DNA of 64,000 nucleotides, taken from the NCBI GenBank assembly GCA_003576695.1, contig QOZQ01000008.1:1-64000 (forward strand). Direction: 5' to 3'. The translations under genes were made by a program, and so were the position numbers. Source of the stretch: Taklimakanibacter lacteus (GTDB lineage Bacteria > Pseudomonadota > Alphaproteobacteria > Rhizobiales > Aestuariivirgaceae). This document shows, piece by piece, positions 11,339 through 19,182 of the stretch; within the stretch, counting starts at the first letter, position 1; every line of letters begins with the position of its first letter. The notes beneath the pieces were generated by a model. That model was not told where the DNA came from. It made no database searches and saw only the letters and a list, made by a program, of their open reading frames with translations.

Positions 11339-12715
11339 TCAGTCGACCGTGTTCACGCCGGTGCCGAACCACTTGCTGCGGACATTGTCGTAGTTCTCGA
11401 TCGGGTCGTAATAGTCGACACCGAGGCTGAGCTGCCGGGCCGTCAGCTGGCCGACAGAGCCAAGGACCTGATAGGCGAAGACGATCTGGTCACGCTCGGC
11501 CTGCGCCAGGGTGACCTGGGCGTCGAGCAGCTCGGCTTCCGCGTTCAACACGTCGAGCGTCGTGCGCGATCCTACCAGATATTCCTGCTTCACGCCGTCG
11601 AGGGCAAGAGCGGAGGCCGAGACCTGCGCCTTCGCCGATGTGATGGTCTCGCGGGCGGCCGCCAGCGCGTTCCACGAGGTGACCACCGATTCCCGCACCG
11701 TGCGGGCGGCGCCGATGATCTCGATGCGGCGCTGGCTTTCCGTCTGCTTGGCCTCGCGCACCGCCGAATAGACGCTGCCGGCCTCGTAAAGCGGGATGCT
11801 GACGCTGCCGATGAGGCTCAGCCGCTCCGTATTCCGGCTGTCGTGATCGAGATCGGGAATGGTGTTGGACGCGCTTGCCTGCAGATTGACCGACGGCAGG
11901 AGGTCCCCCTTCACCACGCCGACATTGTGGCGGGCAGCTTCCGCCACGAAGGCGGCGGAAAGGATGTTGGGGTTGATCTTCTCCGCCAGCGCCGTGGCGC
12001 TGTTCAGGCTCTTCGGCAGTTTGGGCAGCTTCGGATATTTGAGCGAGCCCGGCGCATGGCCAACCACCTTGTTGTAGGTGGCGATGCTGGCGGCGAGATT
12101 GGATTTGGCTTCCGCAACCGTCGATTCCGACAGGCTGAGGCGGGCGCGCGATTGCGCCACATCGGTGCGGGTGACCTCGCCGACATTGAAGCGCTCGGTC
12201 GAGGCGCGCAGCTGCTCGCGCAGCACCGTGACGTTACGTTGCCTGAGCGCCAGGATCCGCCGGTCGCGGATCACATTCATATAGGCCTGGACCGTGTCGA
12301 ACAGTGTCTGCTGCTCGACCGCCAGCAGGTTCTGGCGGCCGGCTTCGACATTCGCCTCGGCACGCTTCACGCCCTTGACCGTCTTGAAGCCACGAAACAC
12401 CGGCTGCGTCAGGGTGATGGAAATGTCGGACGGATAGTCGGTTCCGTTGCTGCCGATATTGGGGCTGGCATGCGTATCGGTTACACCGATGTCACCGGCG
12501 GCGCTCACCGTCGGACGCCAGCCCGACAGCGCCTGGGGCGTCTGCTCGTCGGTTGCCCGCTGGCGGGCACGCTCGGCCCGCAAGGTCGGCTCGCCGGAAT
12601 AGGCCGACGCCAAGGCCTCCGCCAGGGTTTCGGCTTTGACGATCGCTGAACCAAACAGGAGCGGAAGTGCCAGCGCCCCTGCTATTCCCCACGCACTGAA
12701 CCGCATACGCCCCAT
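11339..12715 (-). CDS. tolC: TolC-family outer-membrane efflux channel protein
   Basis: 458 aa with a signal peptide (FSAWGIAGALALPLLFGSAI, cleavage near AKAE-TLAEAL). The repeat architecture of TolC follows: ETLAEALASAYSGEPTLRAE at the start, SITLTQPVFRGFKT for the first outer-membrane strands, and a second copy with SVSIPLYEAGSVYSAVREAK. The C-terminal part contains VGSRTTLDVLNAEAELLDAQ, the usual final helix. It would form a trimeric channel for type I secretion or RND/MFS pumps, which are not encoded nearby. ATG at 12715 is used because a longer reading lacks a signal peptide. The Pcm-like gene lies 68 bp upstream. Confidence 0.92.
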   Translation of the reverse strand: MGRMRFSAWGIAGALALPLLFGSAIVKAETLAEALASAYSGEPTLRAERARQRATDEQTPQALSGWRPTVSAAGDIGVTDTHASPNIGSNGTDYPSDISITLTQPVFRGFKTVKGVKRAEANVEAGRQNLLAVEQQTLFDTVQAYMNVIRDRRILALRQRNVTVLREQLRASTERFNVGEVTRTDVAQSRARLSLSESTVAEAKSNLAASIATYNKVVGHAPGSLKYPKLPKLPKSLNSATALAEKINPNILSAAFVAEAARHNVGVVKGDLLPSVNLQASASNTIPDLDHDSRNTERLSLIGSVSIPLYEAGSVYSAVREAKQTESQRRIEIIGAARTVRESVVTSWNALAAARETITSAKAQVSASALALDGVKQEYLVGSRTTLDVLNAEAELLDAQVTLAQAERDQIVFAYQVLGSVGQLTARQLSLGVDYYDPIENYDNVRSKWFGTGVNTVD

Positions 12716-12783
12716 TTGCCCAAAACTCACTTTTATGTTCCCTTCGAGCCCGATCTCGATCTTAGCGCAAGATCGGAACCCAA

Positions 12784-13440
12784 TCAAAAGACAAAGCCCG
12801 GCCTGTCCACAACGACCCCCGGCAAGCGGGCGACCGATGCCTCGAAAGCAGGCAGCGAGCTGATCGCCCCGTCATGCCGGCTGTAAAGTGTCGCCGTCGC
12901 CACCAGATTGTCACCCACCACGGCCACCAGCCGGCCCCCATCGGCCAACTGCTGCAGCAAAGCGGGCGGAACCGCCGGCACCTGGCCGTCGATGAGAATG
13001 GCGTCATAGGGTTGGGCCGTGCTCCAACCCGAAGCGTGGGCGGCCTTGCTGACCTTGGCGTTGGCTATCCCGAGCCGGGCCAGATTGGCGCTGGCGGCAT
13101 CGACAAATCCCTGGTCCTCATCGATGGCGACAACCGACTTGCACAACGACGCCACAAGGGCCGTCGCATAGCCGGTGCCACAGCCGACATGAAGCACACG
13201 GTCATCGCGACCGATCTCGGCGAGCTGTACCAGCTTGGCGAGCGCCATCGGCTCCATGAGGGCGCGGCCGGAGCCGATCTCCACATCCTCATCGACATAG
13301 GCAATGGCGCGGCGGGCTTCAGGTACGAAGAGCTCGCGCGGCAGCTGGGCCATGGCCTGGAGGATGCGGCCATCGGTGATGCCGTTGGGTCGCACCTGGG
13401 AAACGATCATCCTGGCGCGGGCAGTGGCGAAATCGGTCAT
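12784..13440 (-). CDS. Protein-L-isoaspartate O-methyltransferase-like protein
   Basis: 218 aa SAM-dependent methyltransferase of the Pcm family. It begins MTDFATARARMIVSQVRPNG, followed by RELFVPEARRAIAYVDEDVEI and the SAM-binding motif VLHVGCGTGYATALVA (residues 82-97). True Pcm enzymes repair isoaspartyl residues. The alphaproteobacterial copies next to tolC form a distinct branch in which the repair function is not assured. The ATG at 13440 matches the family N-terminus. It is probably co-transcribed with tolC, which lies 68 bp downstream. Confidence 0.85.
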   Translation of the reverse strand: MTDFATARARMIVSQVRPNGITDGRILQAMAQLPRELFVPEARRAIAYVDEDVEIGSGRALMEPMALAKLVQLAEIGRDDRVLHVGCGTGYATALVASLCKSVVAIDEDQGFVDAASANLARLGIANAKVSKAAHASGWSTAQPYDAILIDGQVPAVPPALLQQLADGGRLVAVVGDNLVATATLYSRHDGAISSLPAFEASVARLPGVVVDRPGFVF

Positions 13441-13532
13441 AAGATGCTGATAACCAAATAGAAGGTGTCTGTCCATGCGCCAATCGTAACACATTGTAGT
13501 TGCCGTGGGCTTCGACTATAAGGCCCGCCCAG

Positions 13533-13606
13533 GGCCTCGTGGCGGAGTGGTTACGCAGCGGACTGCAAATCCGTGTACCTCGGTTCGATTCCGGGCGAGG
13601 CCTCCA
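13533..13606 (+). tRNA. tRNA-Cys (GCA)
   Basis: A 74-nt cloverleaf with acceptor GGCCTCG/CGAGGCC, discriminator T and encoded CCA. The anticodon loop CTGCAAA reads GCA and the T-arm is CTCGGTTCGATTCCGGG. A pyrimidine-rich run (TCTTTCTTCTCTTTCCCCTTTT) immediately after the CCA may act in termination. Confidence 0.95.
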
Positions 13607-13896
13607 GTCTTTCTTCTCTTTCCCCTTTTAAATCAGCGAGTTTGCAGGTTTTGTGACGGGCACCGTCGCAACCCGCTTGCACGCTGCTCTCGGGCATTGG
13701 TCCGATTTTCGCCAACCGACTCATGCGGATGGCTCTTGCGCGTCTGAGGGGTCGGCGTCGAGCCGTCGCCCCGTTCCCGCTTGGCAGCCATTCAATTGCC
13801 GATCATCGATATGCGGACCGGAAATTTTCCGGTCGATGAAACCAAAATGCCGTCCCGTGAATTCTCGAGTCGCAACAACAAGCGGCGAGGCCTGGA
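13607..13896. other. Gap between tRNA-Cys and the small gene at 13897
   Basis: About 290 bp with no open frame on either strand that has a plausible start and composition. It starts with the T-rich tail after tRNA-Cys. I see no repeat or clear promoter in it. Confidence 0.5.
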
Positions 13897-14058
13897 ATGT
13901 CCGATAGCGAGTTGGTTGACGAACTCATTGCTCATGCCCGCGATCTGGAAGACGCCGGTGGCGATGCAAACCCTTTTCTCAGTCACGAACATGAGTTGCT
14001 GATGCGGGCGGCTGAGCGGCTCAGCCAATTGAGAGCCGCGGCTGGACCGCCCTCCTGA
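13897..14058 (+). CDS. Small acidic helical protein (53 aa), unknown
   Basis: A short frame starting ATG at 13897 with GCGAGG seven bases upstream, giving MSDSELVDELIAHARDLEDA and ending in LRAAAGPPS. Composition (acidic, amphipathic helix, no rare codons) looks coding. It converges on the amphi-Trp gene with 7 bp between stops. The family is not recognised, and the size makes the call tentative. Confidence 0.5.
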   Translation: MSDSELVDELIAHARDLEDAGGDANPFLSHEHELLMRAAERLSQLRAAAGPPS

Positions 14059-14065
14059 AGTTCAA

Positions 14066-14293
14066 TCAGGCCGCCGTCTCGCGCCGCCAGCGCAGCTGGA
14101 ATTCGATCTCCTCATTCCCCGCTTCGCGCTCATGCTCGATCGAGAGCGACGCGCGCGCCGGCACATGCAGCCGTTCGCCGGCGACCTGGATTTCGAACGG
14201 CTCTTCCGCCTCGAGCGCATCGGCCAGGCGCCTGAGCTTGGCGACGAAATCGGCGCGCGGATAGGTCTTGTCGATGTCACGATCGGATTTCAT
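14066..14293 (-). CDS. Amphi-Trp domain-containing protein
   Basis: 75 aa beginning MKSDRDIDKTYPRADFVAKL. It continues with LRRLADALEAEEPFEIQVAG, ERLHVPARASLSIEHERE and EIEFQLRWRRE. The pattern of RRLADALE, then a beta hairpin G.RL.VP and a final E.E.QL.W strand is that of the amphi-Trp domain family, small soluble proteins of unknown role. The ATG at 14293 starts just before the domain; another in-frame ATG three codons upstream is possible. The next gene upstream on this strand is the small membrane protein at 14371. Confidence 0.7.
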   Translation of the reverse strand: MKSDRDIDKTYPRADFVAKLRRLADALEAEEPFEIQVAGERLHVPARASLSIEHEREAGNEEIEFQLRWRRETAA

Positions 14294-14370
14294 GCCCGCC
14301 ATCTCTTCTGCATTGAGCCGGCTCACGATAGGCGAGCGGCAATGACAGGAATAAGAAGGCGTGACAGTCA

Positions 14371-14652
14371 TCAGGCCGTTTTTTCACCGGTCGAGAAGCC
14401 GAAGCGGCGCGCCCATTTCGGCGATGTCCTGACCAGCCAGCGGCCGAGCCTGATCTCGAGGCGTCGCCTGAGGCGCCGCGCTATCGGGATGTCGATGGCA
14501 AGAATCAGCAGGCCGAGCGGCACCATCCAGAAGCCGAGCACGGGAAGGAACCCCAGGAAACCGCCGAGGAGAAGCACACAACCCAGCACGATCCTGATGA
14601 CCGGATGGTTGGGTACGTAAATTCTCCGCCCGGCGAATTTGACGCTGTGCAT
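14371..14652 (-). CDS. Small membrane protein (93 aa, two hydrophobic segments)
   Basis: 93 aa from the ATG at 14652. It has a short N-terminal cytoplasmic part (MHSVKFAGRRIYVP) and two adjacent hydrophobic segments (IRIVLGCVLLLGGFLGFLPV and GFWMVPLGLLILAIDIP). An Arg-rich tail containing RRLRRRLEIRLGRW and a final SPKWARRFGFSTGEK follow. The doublet with a GFLPVLGFWMxPLGL turn resembles a family of small transmembrane proteins with a PGPGW-type turn. The role is unknown. Confidence 0.65.
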   Translation of the reverse strand: MHSVKFAGRRIYVPNHPVIRIVLGCVLLLGGFLGFLPVLGFWMVPLGLLILAIDIPIARRLRRRLEIRLGRWLVRTSPKWARRFGFSTGEKTA

Positions 14653-14763
14653 GTGGGTCGGTCCGCTCCCTGAGGCCTCTATATAGGGTGGCGGCAAAAG
14701 CTTTTCGACAGCTTGCAAAAACACTTTTCAAGTGCCAGAAACCTCTGGTATAGGCGCTGCCAT

Positions 14764-14838
14764 TCCCCGGTAGCTCAGTGGTAGAGCAAGCGGCTGTTAA
14801 CCGCTTGGTCGCTGGTTCGAGTCCGGCCCGGGGAGCCA
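14764..14838 (+). tRNA. tRNA-Asn (GUU)
   Basis: A 75-nt cloverleaf with acceptor TCCCCGG/CCGGGGA, discriminator G and encoded CCA. The anticodon loop CTGTTAA reads GUU, and the T-arm is GCTGGTTCGAGTCCGGC. A rho-independent terminator follows ten bases later. Confidence 0.96.
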
Positions 14839-14848
14839 GTTCAAACAA

Positions 14849-14880
14849 GGGGTTGGATGCTGCGCGTCCGACCCCTTTTT
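14849..14880 (+). terminator. Rho-independent terminator of tRNA-Asn
   Basis: A stem GGGGTTGGA / TCCGACCCC (one G-T pair) with a GC-rich loop, followed by TTTTT. It lies ten bases after the CCA of tRNA-Asn. Confidence 0.85.
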
Positions 14881-14891
14881 CTTGCGGATGA

Positions 14892-15281
14892 TCAGCAGGA
14901 ACGCAGGATGCGGCCAACGGTGAGAACCGCGGATTTGCCTGGCCGCTGCAACCTGGCGCGCAGAATGAGACAGCCCTTCTCGCGCCATGTCCTGGCGATC
15001 AGGGTCCTGTCCGCTTTCGTCCCGATGATGGACGGCAAAGGTCCCAGATAAAGTGGATGCGGGCCTGCGGGTCCCGTTCCTTGTGAAATCGCCATCGCAT
15101 CCCAGGGAGGGCAAGGAGCCTTGACGCACATGATCCTCAAGGGAGAGATGCGCAGCGTTTCCATGCCCTTCTTGGCGGCCAGCACGGGCTGCACGGAAAC
15201 AGCCAGGCACAGGACCATGACGACAATGGCGGAGCTGGAACGGCGGATCGACGCAAGGCGGCCAAAAGGAGAAAAACACAT
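14892..15281 (-). CDS. Secreted small protein of unknown function
   Basis: 129 aa from the ATG at 15281. A basic N-terminus (RLASIRRSSS) is followed by a hydrophobic core (AIVVMVLCLAVSVQPVLA) and a likely cleavage after VLAA, so export is predicted. The mature domain has two nearby cysteines in IMCVKAPCPPWD, a third in EKGCLILRA and one at the very C-terminus, possibly disulfide-bonded in the periplasm. It lies 52 bp downstream of the DoxX-like gene on the same strand, so the two are probably co-transcribed. I do not recognise the family. Confidence 0.6.
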   Translation of the reverse strand: MCFSPFGRLASIRRSSSAIVVMVLCLAVSVQPVLAAKKGMETLRISPLRIMCVKAPCPPWDAMAISQGTGPAGPHPLYLGPLPSIIGTKADRTLIARTWREKGCLILRARLQRPGKSAVLTVGRILRSC

Positions 15282-15333
15282 GGCCCGACAATCCTGGCAT
15301 CTCGTGGCAAATTTGCGACCGGCGAACCGGACA

Positions 15334-15732
15334 TCAGGACCGGCGAGCCGGGAAGATTGCCCGCAGACGCTCATCCCGCAGATAGAGTCCACCCCACAGC
15401 AGGATGCCGAGATAGACCCCGAACAGGACATGGCTGAAAACCGGGCTGCTGACCCGCACATGCGTGGCGACCGCGCCGCCCAGATAGCCGGTAAGCAGCA
15501 CCGCCCCCAGCACGGAAGTGCGCGGAAAGGCGTAGAGCGCCGTGCAGGCCAGCGCCAGCATGCCCAATCCGCGGGCGAACCCTGCCGTGGCGGGCAGACC
15601 CAGAGCCGTGCTCGATGCGATGACGGCGTCAATCGGAACGAGCTTGATGGCCGCATCGAAGATCATGAACAGAATGACAAGCCCGCTCAATATGTAGCCG
15701 AGCCAGACTGTGGCTCTGGTGTTGGGTATCAT
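15334..15732 (-). CDS. DoxX-like small integral membrane protein
   Basis: 132 aa with four hydrophobic segments: WLGYILSGLVILFMIFDAAI, AGFARGLGMLALACTALYAF, VLGAVLLTGYLGGAVATHV and FGVYLGILLWGGLYLRDERL. This four-helix layout and the GYLGGAVATHVR motif are typical of DoxX-like family proteins. The ATG at 15732 has an excellent ribosome binding site (AGGAGGGGAACGC). It lies downstream of the AraC-type regulator on the same strand, so it may be its target. Function unknown. Confidence 0.75.
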   Translation of the reverse strand: MIPNTRATVWLGYILSGLVILFMIFDAAIKLVPIDAVIASSTALGLPATAGFARGLGMLALACTALYAFPRTSVLGAVLLTGYLGGAVATHVRVSSPVFSHVLFGVYLGILLWGGLYLRDERLRAIFPARRS

Positions 15733-15826
15733 GCGTTCCCCTCCTCTTTTCAGTTTTCTGCCTGGCGCCGCCGCTGATCGACCACGGCGCGCCATTCAGG
15801 GCGGCATGGCCGCGAGCACAATAGGC

Positions 15827-16537
15827 TCAGGCCCCGGACGCTGTTTTGTACAGAAACGACAACTGCTCCTCCTCGCGCATGACGCCGCCCGGCGTCTGCC
15901 CGATGAGGCGTTTGAGGGAACGCGCCAGGTGCGACTGGTCGAAGAAACCCGCCTCGTGAACAGTGTCGAGAATGGATGCCCCTGCTTTGAGCAGCTGTGT
16001 CGCATGGCGTGCGCGTGCAATCTGGCGATAGGTGCCATGGGTCATGCCGGTCGCGTGCAGGAAATGGCGCTGGACGGAACGCACCGACAGGGCCTGGTCA
16101 TCACCGGCGAGCACAGCTTCGATGGCCGGATCTCGCGCGATGAAGCCGCGCTTGACGAGACGCGCCACGAAGGTCTCGGCGGTGTCGAAGTCCGGATATT
16201 CCCATTCAGCACCGTTGAGCCAGAAGGAATGCCCGGACACGACCGGCAGATTCACATCCTGCCGGTCGATGAGACGGGCCACCGGCAATCCCGGCATGAA
16301 AGTGCCGAGCCGGAAGCGGATGCCGAACCACGCGCCCTCCGCCGGAACTTCGGCAAAAGTGGGCCTGGTCTCCGGTCCGCGTAAGGTGAACATGCTGCAG
16401 CCGTGATGGCGCGTGATCACCATTTCCCAGTGCGGCGAGGCGATGGAGCGAAACGAGCCGGCGTGCAGACTGTGACAGCGCCACACTCTTTCGATAAAGG
16501 GCGAATCCGATGACCGATCGTCGAATGCAAAGAGCAA
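15827..16537 (-). CDS. AraC-family transcriptional regulator
   Basis: 236 aa with a TTG start at 16537 (preceded by AGGAGGAGACG). The N-terminal half is a cupin-like sensor domain (SIASPHWEMVITRHHG). The C-terminal half is the double helix-turn-helix of the AraC family (SVRSVQRHFLHATGMTHGTY and GFFDQSHLARSLKRLIGQTP). It is probably a one-component regulator of the DoxX-like gene 94 bp downstream or of the divergent dehydrogenase at 16677. The inducer is unknown. Confidence 0.88.
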   Translation of the reverse strand: MLFAFDDRSSDSPFIERVWRCHSLHAGSFRSIASPHWEMVITRHHGCSMFTLRGPETRPTFAEVPAEGAWFGIRFRLGTFMPGLPVARLIDRQDVNLPVVSGHSFWLNGAEWEYPDFDTAETFVARLVKRGFIARDPAIEAVLAGDDQALSVRSVQRHFLHATGMTHGTYRQIARARHATQLLKAGASILDTVHEAGFFDQSHLARSLKRLIGQTPGGVMREEEQLSFLYKTASGA

Positions 16538-16676
16538 GCTTGCGTCTCCTCCTGCTCACAACGTTTACGCGTAGCTCAGTCAATCATTCCGTTACGCGAG
16601 TCACAAGCCGGCATTTCCCAAGGCAGCTGCCTGTCTATAATGAGCCGATCAATATCAAACAGAGTCTCCTCTCTTC

Positions 16677-17639
16677 ATGAGCGATCCCTCCCCTGACCTG
16701 ACCATCGCCTTCGCCCACAAAGCGTACCAGCTGCGTGATGAATTCCTGACGCGCGGCCGCAAGTTCGAGTCCTTCGAGGTCCGCACCCTTGACGAGCTTG
16801 AGCGGCGTGTCGGCGACGCCGATATTCTCGTGGTTTCCGGCCTCTGGCGCAATGAGCTGGTGAACCGCGCCCCGAGGCTGCGGCTCATCCAGTCGATCAG
16901 CGCCGGCACCGACCAGTTCGCGAAGGCGATGTTGCGCGAGCGCGGCATAAAGCTCGCCAGTGCCCAGGGCGGCAACGAGATCGCGGTCGCCGAGCATGCG
17001 ATCGCGCTGATGCTGGCCCTCACCCGTCATCTGCATCTGGCCCGCGATCATCAGTCGGGGCGGCATTGGCGCCCGATGATCGGCGATCCCTCCCGCCGTG
17101 AAGATGAGCTTCATGGCAAGACGCTGCTGGTCATCGGCCTCGGGCGCATCGGCCAGAGGCTTGCCCGTCTCGCCGATGCCTTCGGCATGACGGTGATCGG
17201 CATGAAGCGTACGCCGCAGCCCGTGCCGGGCGTGGCACGCATCGTCAGTCCGGCGCAGCTCCTCGACACCTTGCCACAAGCGGATTTTGTCGCCCTCACC
17301 TGCCCGCTTACCCCCGAAACCGAAGGGCTGATCGGCGAGGCGGCGCTCGCCGCCCTGCATCCGGGCGCCTATCTCATCAATGTCGCGCGCGGCCGTGTCG
17401 TCGATGAGCCGGCGCTCATCGAGGCTCTGCGCCGCGGCGCCCTTGCCGGCGCCGCTCTCGATTGCGTCTATGATGAGCCGTTGCCGGCGAGCTCCGAGCT
17501 TTGGCGCTTCCCCAATGTGCTCGTGACGCCGCACAGTGCCGGCGAGACTCGCCGCTATGAAAGCCGCATCGTCGATCTCCTGCTGGAAAATATCGGGCGC
17601 CTGCAGGCGGGATCGGCTTTGCGGAACGAGATCGTGTGA
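16677..17639 (+). CDS. D-2-hydroxyacid dehydrogenase (NAD-binding)
   Basis: 320 aa. The Rossmann motif is LLVIGLGRIGQRLARLADAF (residues about 143-162). The catalytic arginine is in NVARGRVVDEPALIEALRRG and the catalytic histidine is in TPHSAGET near residue 287. It would reduce a 2-keto acid such as glyoxylate or hydroxypyruvate, or oxidise the hydroxyacid. It is divergent from the AraC regulator (139 bp apart), making it a possible target. Exact substrate cannot be set by motif. Confidence 0.9.
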   Translation: MSDPSPDLTIAFAHKAYQLRDEFLTRGRKFESFEVRTLDELERRVGDADILVVSGLWRNELVNRAPRLRLIQSISAGTDQFAKAMLRERGIKLASAQGGNEIAVAEHAIALMLALTRHLHLARDHQSGRHWRPMIGDPSRREDELHGKTLLVIGLGRIGQRLARLADAFGMTVIGMKRTPQPVPGVARIVSPAQLLDTLPQADFVALTCPLTPETEGLIGEAALAALHPGAYLINVARGRVVDEPALIEALRRGALAGAALDCVYDEPLPASSELWRFPNVLVTPHSAGETRRYESRIVDLLLENIGRLQAGSALRNEIV

Positions 17640-17650
17640 AACGTCTCAAA

Positions 17651-17713
17651 TAACCACTTGCATTATGCAATCACTCTTTGTATAACTAGTTGCATTACAC
17701 AACTGGTTATACA
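17651..17713. promoter_or_regulatory. Dense repeat array upstream of the RibD-like gene (candidate operator)
   Basis: An AT-rich island in GC-rich DNA. It contains an inverted repeat TGTATAACTAGTTG (17679-17692) / CAACTGGTTATACA (17700-17713) with one mismatch and a 7-bp spacer. Two degenerate 20-bp direct copies (17651-17670 and 17683-17702, 16 of 20 identical) share TTGCATTA. It ends ten bases before the ATG at 17724. This is typical of an operator overlapping a promoter. No regulator gene is directly adjacent. Confidence 0.6.
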
Positions 17714-17723
17714 GGAGCCTGCC

Positions 17724-18371
17724 ATGTCCAAACTGTATGTCCGCAACTTCTCCATCTCCCTCGACGGCTATGGCGCCGGGCCTGACCAGAGCGTGCAAGA
17801 CCCACTCGGCGTGAACGGCGAGAACCTGCACAGATGGTTTTTCCCGACCAGGACTTTCCGCGCCATGCTTGGCAAGCAGGATGGCAAAACAGGTATCGAT
17901 GAGGACTTCGCCAAGCGCGGTTTCGAGAATATCGGCGCCTGGATCCTGGGACGGAACATGTTCGGCCCGGTGCGCGGGCCCTGGCCCGATGAGACCTGGA
18001 AAGGCTGGTGGGGCGACAACCCGCCCTATCATGTGCCGGTCTTCGTGCTGACCCATCATGCGCGCCCGCCGGTCGAGATGGAGGGCGGGACGACCTTCCA
18101 TTTCGTGACCGATGGCATCGAGGAAGCACTGCGCCGGGCGCGGGAGGCCGCCAAAGGCAAGGATGTGCTGGTGGGCGGTGGCGTCGCGACGGTCAGGCAA
18201 TATCTGAGGGCCCGGCTTGTCGATGAGATGCATCTGGCCATGTCGCCGATGCTGCTGGGCAAGGGCGAAAGCCTCTTTCACGATCTCGATTTGCCGGCTT
18301 TGGGATATGCCTTCACCGAGTGGGTCTCGACACCGCTCGCCTCACATATCACCGTGACGAAGCAGGCGTGA
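17724..18371 (+). CDS. Dihydrofolate reductase family protein (RibD C-terminal domain)
   Basis: 215 aa. It begins MSKLYVRNFSISLDGYGAGP, the usual first strand of the RibD-C/DHFR-like fold. It has GAWILGRNMFGPVRGPW, HVPVFVLTHHARPP, KDVLVGGGVATVRQYLRARL (nucleotide-binding) and VDEMHLAMSPMLLGKGESLF. It is probably an NADPH-dependent reductase; the plasmid-like dihydrofolate reductase assignment would be over-specific. The ATG at 17724 has CAGGAG upstream. The upstream region carries a repeat-rich candidate operator. Confidence 0.85.
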   Translation: MSKLYVRNFSISLDGYGAGPDQSVQDPLGVNGENLHRWFFPTRTFRAMLGKQDGKTGIDEDFAKRGFENIGAWILGRNMFGPVRGPWPDETWKGWWGDNPPYHVPVFVLTHHARPPVEMEGGTTFHFVTDGIEEALRRAREAAKGKDVLVGGGVATVRQYLRARLVDEMHLAMSPMLLGKGESLFHDLDLPALGYAFTEWVSTPLASHITVTKQA

Positions 18372-18435
18372 TCTCGATCCAGGGATGGGCTAAGCAAGTC
18401 TCCATCGTTGGGGAAACAGACGAAGGGGACTTGCC

Positions 18436-19107
18436 GTGACCGTCACCATTCATGCCGCGCCGACATCCGATCTGTCGGCCGCGGAAATCGAGCGCTGGCG
18501 CGCCGTGCCGGTTGCCATTGCGGTGGATATCGTGCGCGGCGACGGCCAGATCGATCCGGATATCCGCCCTCTCAACCCGCCGGGCCGGCAGCCGCGCCTC
18601 TTCGGGCGCGCGGTGACGGCGCTCTGCGAGCCGCCGGATTTCGGCGCCGTGCTCTTTGCGCTCGAGCAGATGCGTCCCGGCGACGTGCTGATGATCGCCG
18701 CCCACGGTCATCGCGAGACCGCCATGATCGGCGAGATCCTCAGTGGCCATTTGCGCGGCCGCAGGATGGCGGGCCTGGTCTGCGACGGCGCCATCCGCGA
18801 TGTCGCGACCCTGGCGGAATGGTCGGATTTTTCGGTGTTCACGCGCTGGATAACGCCGCGCGGCCCCTCTTCCGCCGAGAAAGGCGCTGTCAACACGCCC
18901 GTCATCATGGGCGGCAGGCTGGTGACGCCGGGCGATCTCGTCATCGGCGATGATGATGGCCTCGTGTCGCTGTCGCCCGCGATGGCCCGCGCTCATATCG
19001 GCGCCGCCGAGAAGAAGATTGCTCTGGAGGCCAAGTGGACCGCGGCCCTTGCGGCCGGCAAATCGGTCCAGAAGACCTTCGACTTGGCCCCGGCCAAGAA
19101 ACTCTAA
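18436..19107 (+). CDS. RraA-like / HMG-aldolase family protein
   Basis: 223 aa from a GTG at 18436 with AAGGGGAC upstream. The family signature is clear: VLMIAAHGHRETAMIGEILS, GLVCDGAIRDVATLAEW (the G.V.DG..RD motif that binds Mg2+ and pyruvate-like substrates) and PGDLVIGDDDGLVSLS. Members act as 4-hydroxy-4-methyl-2-oxoglutarate aldolase/oxaloacetate decarboxylases or as RNase E inhibitors. The aldolase type is more likely here among metabolic genes. Convergent with the FabF-like gene. Confidence 0.85.
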   Translation: MTVTIHAAPTSDLSAAEIERWRAVPVAIAVDIVRGDGQIDPDIRPLNPPGRQPRLFGRAVTALCEPPDFGAVLFALEQMRPGDVLMIAAHGHRETAMIGEILSGHLRGRRMAGLVCDGAIRDVATLAEWSDFSVFTRWITPRGPSSAEKGAVNTPVIMGGRLVTPGDLVIGDDDGLVSLSPAMARAHIGAAEKKIALEAKWTAALAAGKSVQKTFDLAPAKKL

Positions 19108-19146
19108 TTGGTTTTTTTGCGCAGGATTTTTCGGAAAACCGGTACG

Positions 19147-19169
19147 ATGGCCGGGTCAGGCCCGGCCAT
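19147..19169. terminator. Hairpin between convergent genes; also a dispersed-repeat type palindrome
   Basis: Perfect 9-bp arms ATGGCCGGG / CCCGGCCAT with a 5-bp loop, followed by GAACTTTTCC on the plus side. It sits between the stops at 19107 and 19183 and could end both transcripts. The ATGGCCGGG..CCCGGCCAT form is widespread between rhizobial genes as a dispersed element. Confidence 0.6.
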
Positions 19170-19182
19170 GAACTTTTCCGGA

